Part shown: positions 59,520 through 64,000 of the stretch, in pieces
Numbering within the stretch: position 1 is the first letter of the stretch
How the letters are laid out: each line of letters begins with the position of its first letter
Assembly: GCF_025449215.1 (NCBI RefSeq)
Contig: NZ_CP104900.1
Span: 3,534,001 to 3,598,000, forward strand
DNA length: 64,000 nt
Source of the DNA: Shewanella seohaensis
GTDB taxonomy: Bacteria; Pseudomonadota; Gammaproteobacteria; Enterobacterales; Shewanellaceae
Direction: 5' to 3'
The notes under the pieces: model-generated
Told to the model about the DNA's origin: nothing
Databases searched by the model: none
Seen by the model: only the letters and a program-made list of their open reading frames with translations
Translations under genes and position numbers: made by a program

Positions 59520-59592
59520 TTCCACCTTAAGCGAAAATATGCTGTTTACATAGCCTAGCGCCATTTTGCTAGCGCTCGGCCTAGGCCAATAG

Positions 59593-59616
59593 AAAAGGAG
59601 CTTAATGCTCCTTTTT
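59593..59616. terminator. Terminator after the repeat-protein unit
   Basis: AAAAGGAGC / GCTCCTTTTT around TTAAT. Symmetric tails allow use from both sides. Confidence 0.75.
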
Positions 59617-59647
59617 CATTTGCCACATTTAAGAAAAACCATATACA

Positions 59648-59908
59648 TTAAGCGGTTAGTCTAACGTCAGAAGTCTGGCGTATTCTGCTTAACGCAATAC
59701 GTTTATGGGAAGAAAAGAGTGGAAACGCTAAGGGACCCAGTATAAATCCCATTACAGCCCAGTAGCTTACCGATAGTCCTGCTCTAAAAGCCGCAACACC
59801 AAAACACCAGGAACAACTCACAGACAAGGCGACAACGATATAAAACATGAATCCCACAGCAACCTCTTTATCGGCTAAGTCATGATAGTGCAAGTCAAAA
59901 AACAGCAT
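59648..59908 (-). CDS. Small hypothetical membrane protein
   Basis: 86 residues from ATG 59908 (a TTG at 59935 is also open). Two hydrophobic segments, about 18-38 (VGFMFYIVVALSVSCSWCFGV) and 47-63 (VSYWAVMGFILGPLAFPLF), then a basic tail. No family recognised and no good ribosome-binding site, so it may be spurious. Confidence 0.4.
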   Translation of the reverse strand: MLFFDLHYHDLADKEVAVGFMFYIVVALSVSCSWCFGVAAFRAGLSVSYWAVMGFILGPLAFPLFSSHKRIALSRIRQTSDVRLTA

Positions 59909-60068
59909 TTCACTATGTCTATAGACTCTAAGCAAGACTACTTATCTGCACTAATCAACATCTACATACACGGCGTCACGGCACAACTGCCGTAAATAGG
60001 CACGCCATAATACAAGATCCCCTGACAAATGTGAACATTTTTTAGGCAAAAATTAGCCTGGAGGCAAT

Positions 60069-60098
60069 AAAAAAGCGGCATCGAATTGCCGCTTTTTT
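60069..60098 (-). terminator. Terminator of the fadIJ operon
   Basis: AAAAAAGCGGCA / TGCCGCTTTTTT around TCGAAT, 20 bases after the fadJ stop. Confidence 0.85.
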
Positions 60099-60119
60099 AA
60101 CCGATACCTATTTATGTAC

Positions 60120-62253
60120 CTAGAAGAAACGAGTCTTTTCTGCCGCCATCGCCTTAAGACGTGGACATGGCTCAAATCGGTCGCCGTATTGAGCCTGATA
60201 ACGTTCCAGTATGCTCACTAAATTATCGGCCCCTAGAGTATCGATATAGTGGAATGGGCCACCCAAGAATGGTGGGAAACCAATACCGAAGATAGCGCCA
60301 ATATCACCATCGCGCGGTGAAGCAATAATGCTATCATCTAAACAACGTACCGCTTCATTGAGCATTTGCACGACACAACGTTCCGCTACCGCGCTCATTT
60401 CTTTATCGATACCCGGTTTGATACCTAATACGCCATATACACTTTCATCTACGGCTTTCTTCTTGCTCGACGCTTTATTGCCAGCAGCATATTGATAGAA
60501 ACCTTTGCCATTTTTACGGCCTTTTCTATCATCGCTCAGTAACTTATCGAAGGCAGCAGGCGCTTTAAAGCGCTCACCCAGTTCTTTTTCAAGGATTGGA
60601 GCGATTTTAGCACCCACATCGATCCCTACTTCATCGAGCAGAGTGATAGGGCCAACGGGGAAGCCGAATTTCACTAAGGCTTTGTCTAAGTGCTCAATAC
60701 TCTGCCCTTCCAGCAGTAATTGCGCAGCTTCGTTCATGTAAAGCGCAAGAATACGGTTAACATAAAAACCGGCGCCGTCTTGTACCACGATTGGCGTTTT
60801 ACCCTGTTTGCGAGCAAAGGCCACTGTGGTGGCAATCGTCTCTGGAGACGTTTTCGCATGGGCAATGACCTCCACCAGCGGCATTTTTTCTACGGGTGAG
60901 AAATAATGTAAGCCAATCACATTTTCAGGACGGCTAGCCGCTTGTGCAATTTGACCTATGGGTAAAGATGAGGTGTTAGATGCAAAAATCGTGTGCTCAC
61001 CACATTCACGCTCAATATCTTTAACCATCTGATGTTTAAGCGCTAAATCCTCAAATACGGCTTCTACAACAATATCAGCGTCCTTAACGCCTTTATATTC
61101 GGTCGTCGTAGTCATCAGTGCCATTAAATTGTCGCGAACGGCTGGCGTCATATGACGACGTTTAACGCCTTTATCCAATAACTTATAGGCGTAAGAAAGC
61201 GCATTGCTTAAGCCCTTTTCGTTAATGTCTTTTACCCTTGCTGGAATTTTAGCCTTAGTCGTCGTGACCGAAGCAATACCACCGCCCATCAAACCGCCAC
61301 CTAAGATCACGGCTTTTTTGACTTTACGTGGTGTCGCCCCTTTGGCGCCAGTTTCTTTCTTCATCTCTGTGGTGGCAAAAAATACTGCGCAGCGCCTCTG
61401 ATTCTTTCGACACCACCAGCTCAGCAAAATGGCTGGCTTCCACCTCAAGCCCTTTTTGCATTCCCTTAGCCATACCTTGGCGCACGCAATCAATAATTTT
61501 TGCCGGCGCAGGATAGTTGCCTTGGGTTTTCTTAGCGACTTGCTTGGCGGCTTGATCAAAAATAATGTTACGACCGAATCCTGTGCCTTCGAGTAATTGA
61601 TTGACCAGCGATTTTTTAACTGGTTTCGCCGTGCGCTTACCCGCGAGCGCCATCTCCACCGCGGTTTGCAGTAGAATCGTCTGTGGTACTACGTCGTTGA
61701 CTAAGCCCATCTTTAACGCTTGTTTCGGACGAATTTGTTTACCCGTCAACATCATATCCAGTGCAGTAGTGATCCCCACTAAACGAGGTAAACGCTGAGT
61801 ACCGCCGCCACCGGGTAATAAACCGAGTTGCACTTCGGGTACGCCAAGCATGGTCTTGCCATCATCACTACACACACGTTGATGACAGGCGAGCGCGAGC
61901 TCTAAACCGCCCCCTAAACAGGCGCCATGTATCGCGGCAACCACAGGGATATTCAAGGCTTCTAACTCGTTAAACACCACATGCCCTTGCTGGGATAAGG
62001 CTTTCGCATCGCCCGCCGTTTGGCAAGCATCGAGCATAGAGATATCCGCCCCAGCGACGAAGGAGTCTTTTTTACCCGAAATCAGCACTAGGCCACGGAT
62101 ACTGCTATCGCGTTTAATCTCAGACAGAATCTCACTGATCTCAGGGCCAAATTCTGCCTTGAGGGTATTCATGGTTTCGCCGGGTACGTCCATCGTTAGA
62201 ATGGCGATACCGTCTTCACGGCGGGTTAAATTAAATGTCTTTTCCATCGCCAT
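60120..62253 (-). pseudogene. fadJ: Fatty-acid oxidation complex alpha subunit FadJ, frameshifted
   Basis: Multifunctional enoyl-CoA hydratase / 3-hydroxyacyl-CoA dehydrogenase, about 710 residues. Hydratase part: FVAGADISML, HGACLGGGLELALACHQRVCSD, GVPEVQLGLLPGGGGTQRLPRLVG. Dehydrogenase part: [64 protein letters not shown]. The halves join at [14 protein letters not shown], as in E. coli FadJ, if the A6 run 61377-61382 lost two bases (or gained one). Its ATG overlaps the fadI stop (TAATG). All active-site blocks survive, so this is probably a sequence error. Confidence 0.92.
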
Positions 62254-63563
62254 TACTCCACTTCCACAATCATTGCAGCCCCTAAACCACCCGCAGCACA
62301 GGCCGTTGCCAGACCCGTTCCGCCGCCACGACGCTTAAGCTCACGGCAAACCTGAGTGATTAAACGTGTTCCTGTGGCCGCAAATGGATGACCGTAAGCT
62401 AAAGAACCACCAAGCACGTTAAATTTGCTCATATCGATTTCACCAATAGCACGATTACGCCCTAATTTTTCTTCGGCAAATTTCTTTGAGGCAAACATCT
62501 GCATGTTGGCTAAGGTTTGTGCCGCAAAAGCTTCATGCATTTCGATAAGAGTTAAATCTTCTAATTCCATGCCGGCGCGCTTTAATGCCAATGGCGTTGC
62601 ATAGGATGGCCCCATCAGCATGTCTTGCCAGACATCAATCGCGGTAAATGCGTAGCTCTTAATGTAACCAATAGGTTGATAACCCAAGGCCTTAGCACGG
62701 CCTTCACTCATCAAAATGATCGCCGAGGCACCATCGGTTAGCGGCGTACTGTTAGCGGCTGTCACGCTGCCATGCTTTTTATCGAAAGCGGGACGCAGTT
62801 TAGCGTAAGAGCTTAAATCGGAGTTTTCACGAATGTTATTATCGCGCTCGATAAACTGTTTGTAAGGGGGAACATGGGCCACCATCACTTCGTCACGTAG
62901 GTGACCTGAAGCCCAAGTTTCACTCGCCAGCGTGTGGGAACGGTGCGCCAATGCATCTTGGTCGGCGCGGCTGATATTATAGGTCTTGGCCATTTGCTCT
63001 GCGGTTTGTCCCATGGACAATCCCGTAGAATACTCGGCAACGGCAGGCGGCACAGGCAGTAAATCTTTAATGCCTAAACGGCGGAAAATTTGTAACTTTT
63101 GGCCAAAGCTGCGAGCTTTGTTTAGATCAACTAAGGCATGGGCAAGTTTTTTAGATACCCCAATAGGCAATACCGATGAGGAGTCGGCGCCGCCGGCAAT
63201 ACCAATCTCGATATTGCCGGTCATGATTGACTCGGCCACATTCACCGCAGATTGGAAACTGGTCGCACAAGCACGGGTCACGCTGTAGGCATCGGTTGAC
63301 ACATCCATGCCGGTTCCTAACACGATTTCACGGGCAATGTTCGGTGCCGCAGGCATTTGTACCACCTGACCATAGACCAGTTGCTCAATCAACTTAGGGT
63401 CTAGTTCGCTACGGGCCAGCAGCTCGTTAACCACCATTTTGCCCATATCGAGCGCCGACACACCGTGGAATGCGGTCGCCTGTTTCGCAAATGGCGTTCT
63501 TAAGCCCGCCACAATGGCGATACGCTCACCCTTTGCGTTAGTTACCTGTTGTCTATCACTCAT
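62253..63563 (-). CDS. fadI: 3-ketoacyl-CoA thiolase FadI
   Basis: Beta subunit of the second (anaerobic-type) fatty-acid oxidation complex; cleaves 3-ketoacyl-CoA. 436 residues, typical of FadI. Nucleophile Cys in [49 protein letters not shown] and the final [14 protein letters not shown] with the second Cys. GAGGGTGAC upstream of the ATG. Operon with fadJ. Confidence 0.96.
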   Translation of the reverse strand: MSDRQQVTNAKGERIAIVAGLRTPFAKQATAFHGVSALDMGKMVVNELLARSELDPKLIEQLVYGQVVQMPAAPNIAREIVLGTGMDVSTDAYSVTRACATSFQSAVNVAESIMTGNIEIGIAGGADSSSVLPIGVSKKLAHALVDLNKARSFGQKLQIFRRLGIKDLLPVPPAVAEYSTGLSMGQTAEQMAKTYNISRADQDALAHRSHTLASETWASGHLRDEVMVAHVPPYKQFIERDNNIRENSDLSSYAKLRPAFDKKHGSVTAANSTPLTDGASAIILMSEGRAKALGYQPIGYIKSYAFTAIDVWQDMLMGPSYATPLALKRAGMELEDLTLIEMHEAFAAQTLANMQMFASKKFAEEKLGRNRAIGEIDMSKFNVLGGSLAYGHPFAATGTRLITQVCRELKRRGGGTGLATACAAGGLGAAMIVEVE

Positions 63564-63658
63564 TTGTCACCCTCTTTATGTGCGCTATCGCTGAGAGATT
63601 TCAGGCGGCGCTATCGATTTCCATGTTTGCCCTGCTGTTTGGCACCAAAAAGCCTAAT

Positions 63659-63675
63659 AACAGGTCTGACCATTA
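63659..63675. promoter_or_regulatory. Probable FadR operator upstream of fadIJ
   Basis: TAATGGTCAGACCTGTT on the minus strand fits the TGGTCNGACC core of FadR sites, about 100 bases upstream of the fadI start. Suggests repression relieved by long-chain acyl-CoA. Confidence 0.6.
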
Positions 63676-63835
63676 AAGTGTGATCTGATTCTAACTTCTT
63701 GTCAGCAAGTTTTAAACACTTGTTTGTTTTTTTAACACTAGCCAAACCCTTAGGGAATTCTTTACCATATTCGTTGTCTATAGCCCACACACGTATTTTC
63801 AATCGATATTTTCAACCTAAAAAACGAGTAGCATC

Positions 63836-64000
63836 ATGCCTTTGAGTCGCTTCCACGCATTACGCACTTACCTAAATAAGGTTGTTTTAGGGCAGCCAGT
63901 TTTGACCGAAAACCTGCTCATTGCCCTCATTGCCAATGGCCATTTATTAGTAGAAGGTCCACCAGGTCTTGCTAAAACCCGTGCGGTTAAAGCCCTCTGC
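63836..64000 (+). CDS. MoxR family AAA+ ATPase (3'-truncated by window edge)
   Basis: The first 55 residues are visible: MPLSRFHALRTYLNKVVLGQ, NLLIALIANGHLLVEGPPGLAKTRAVKALC. The Walker A GPPGLAKT and the VVLGQ...LLIALIANGHLLVEG pattern are diagnostic of MoxR-type AAA+ ATPases, chaperones usually acting with VWA-domain partners encoded downstream. The downstream genes are outside the window. Confidence 0.85.
   Translation, partial: MPLSRFHALRTYLNKVVLGQPVLTENLLIALIANGHLLVEGPPGLAKTRAVKALC

Noticed and set aside
63611..63802. 63-codon minus-strand frame upstream of fadI
   Set aside because: It overlaps the FadR-like operator and promoter region and resembles no family.

Overview
The window looks like a chromosomal segment of a Shewanella species (Gammaproteobacteria, Alteromonadales). 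The supporting signs are the putrebactin-type siderophore receptor and reductase pair, a periplasmic multiheme cytochrome / flavoprotein operon, the fimV-truA-folC-dedD-cvpA-purF and asd-pdxB-fabB-mnmC gene orders, smrB-prmB-aroC, fadIJ next to moxR, and two Shewanella-like miniature inverted-repeat elements. No rRNA, tRNA or CRISPR array was seen.

Layout. 1-4.9 kb: end of a TonB-dependent siderophore receptor, a FhuF-type ferric-siderophore reductase, yciB, yciI, xthA. 5.4-6.9 kb: two minus-strand genes (an HsdR_N-like nuclease with a possible PUA/EVE-like front end, and a DMP19-like DNA-mimic protein), each followed at its stop codon by an attC-like hairpin, so they look like integron-type cassettes without a visible integrase. 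7.6-9.7 kb: a chemoreceptor and a DUF1097 membrane protein. 10.1-14.5 kb: a Mo-hydroxylase operon (xdhC-like, mocA-like, 2Fe-2S subunit, Mo subunit). 15-17 kb: a metallo-hydrolase and a proline-iminopeptidase-like hydrolase. 17.3-24.1 kb: the most interesting block, an apparent periplasmic respiratory module made of a tetraheme cytochrome c, an exported HAL-family lyase that lacks the MIO-forming Ala-Ser-Gly triad, a Tat-exported FAD reductase, a divergent sigma-54 activator and an outer-membrane porin. Both transcription units carry -24/-12 promoters, and related palindromes lie upstream. 24.2-28.6 kb: topB, a Fur-box-preceded small membrane protein, an AGCS symporter. 28.8-44.3 kb: purF, cvpA, dedD, folC, truA, fimV, asd, pdxB, a MITE plus an IS200-like element, fabB, mnmC. 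44.5-54.1 kb: RNA methyltransferase, yfcL, ATP-NAD kinase family, MFS transporter, aroC, prmB, smrB, sixA, M16 peptidase. 54.4-59.5 kb: a large propeller/PAS/GGDEF/EAL sensor, then a sigma-54-promoted exported protein made almost entirely of a 13-residue repeat, and a 38-codon ORF. 60.1-64 kb: fadJ, fadI, start of a moxR ATPase.

Sequence quality. Twelve genes that should be intact (including folC, cvpA, fadJ, the flavoprotein and the symporter) are interrupted by thirteen small lesions. Twelve are one- or two-base frameshifts, nearly all at homopolymer runs, mostly G/C runs of five where the family reading frame needs six. One is an in-frame stop (mocA-like). This pattern points to homopolymer sequencing or assembly error rather than decay. 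Those genes are given as full spans and typed pseudogene, with the break point stated.

How the genes may work together. The 17-24 kb block can be read as: a porin admits an imidazole- or aryl-type amino-acid derivative, the periplasmic lyase eliminates an amine to give an acrylate, and the flavoprotein reduces the acrylate with electrons from the tetraheme cytochrome. The sigma-54 activator switches on both operons. The absence of the MIO triad suggests a substrate that already carries a good leaving group, as ergothioneine does for ergothionase. This is an inference to be tested.
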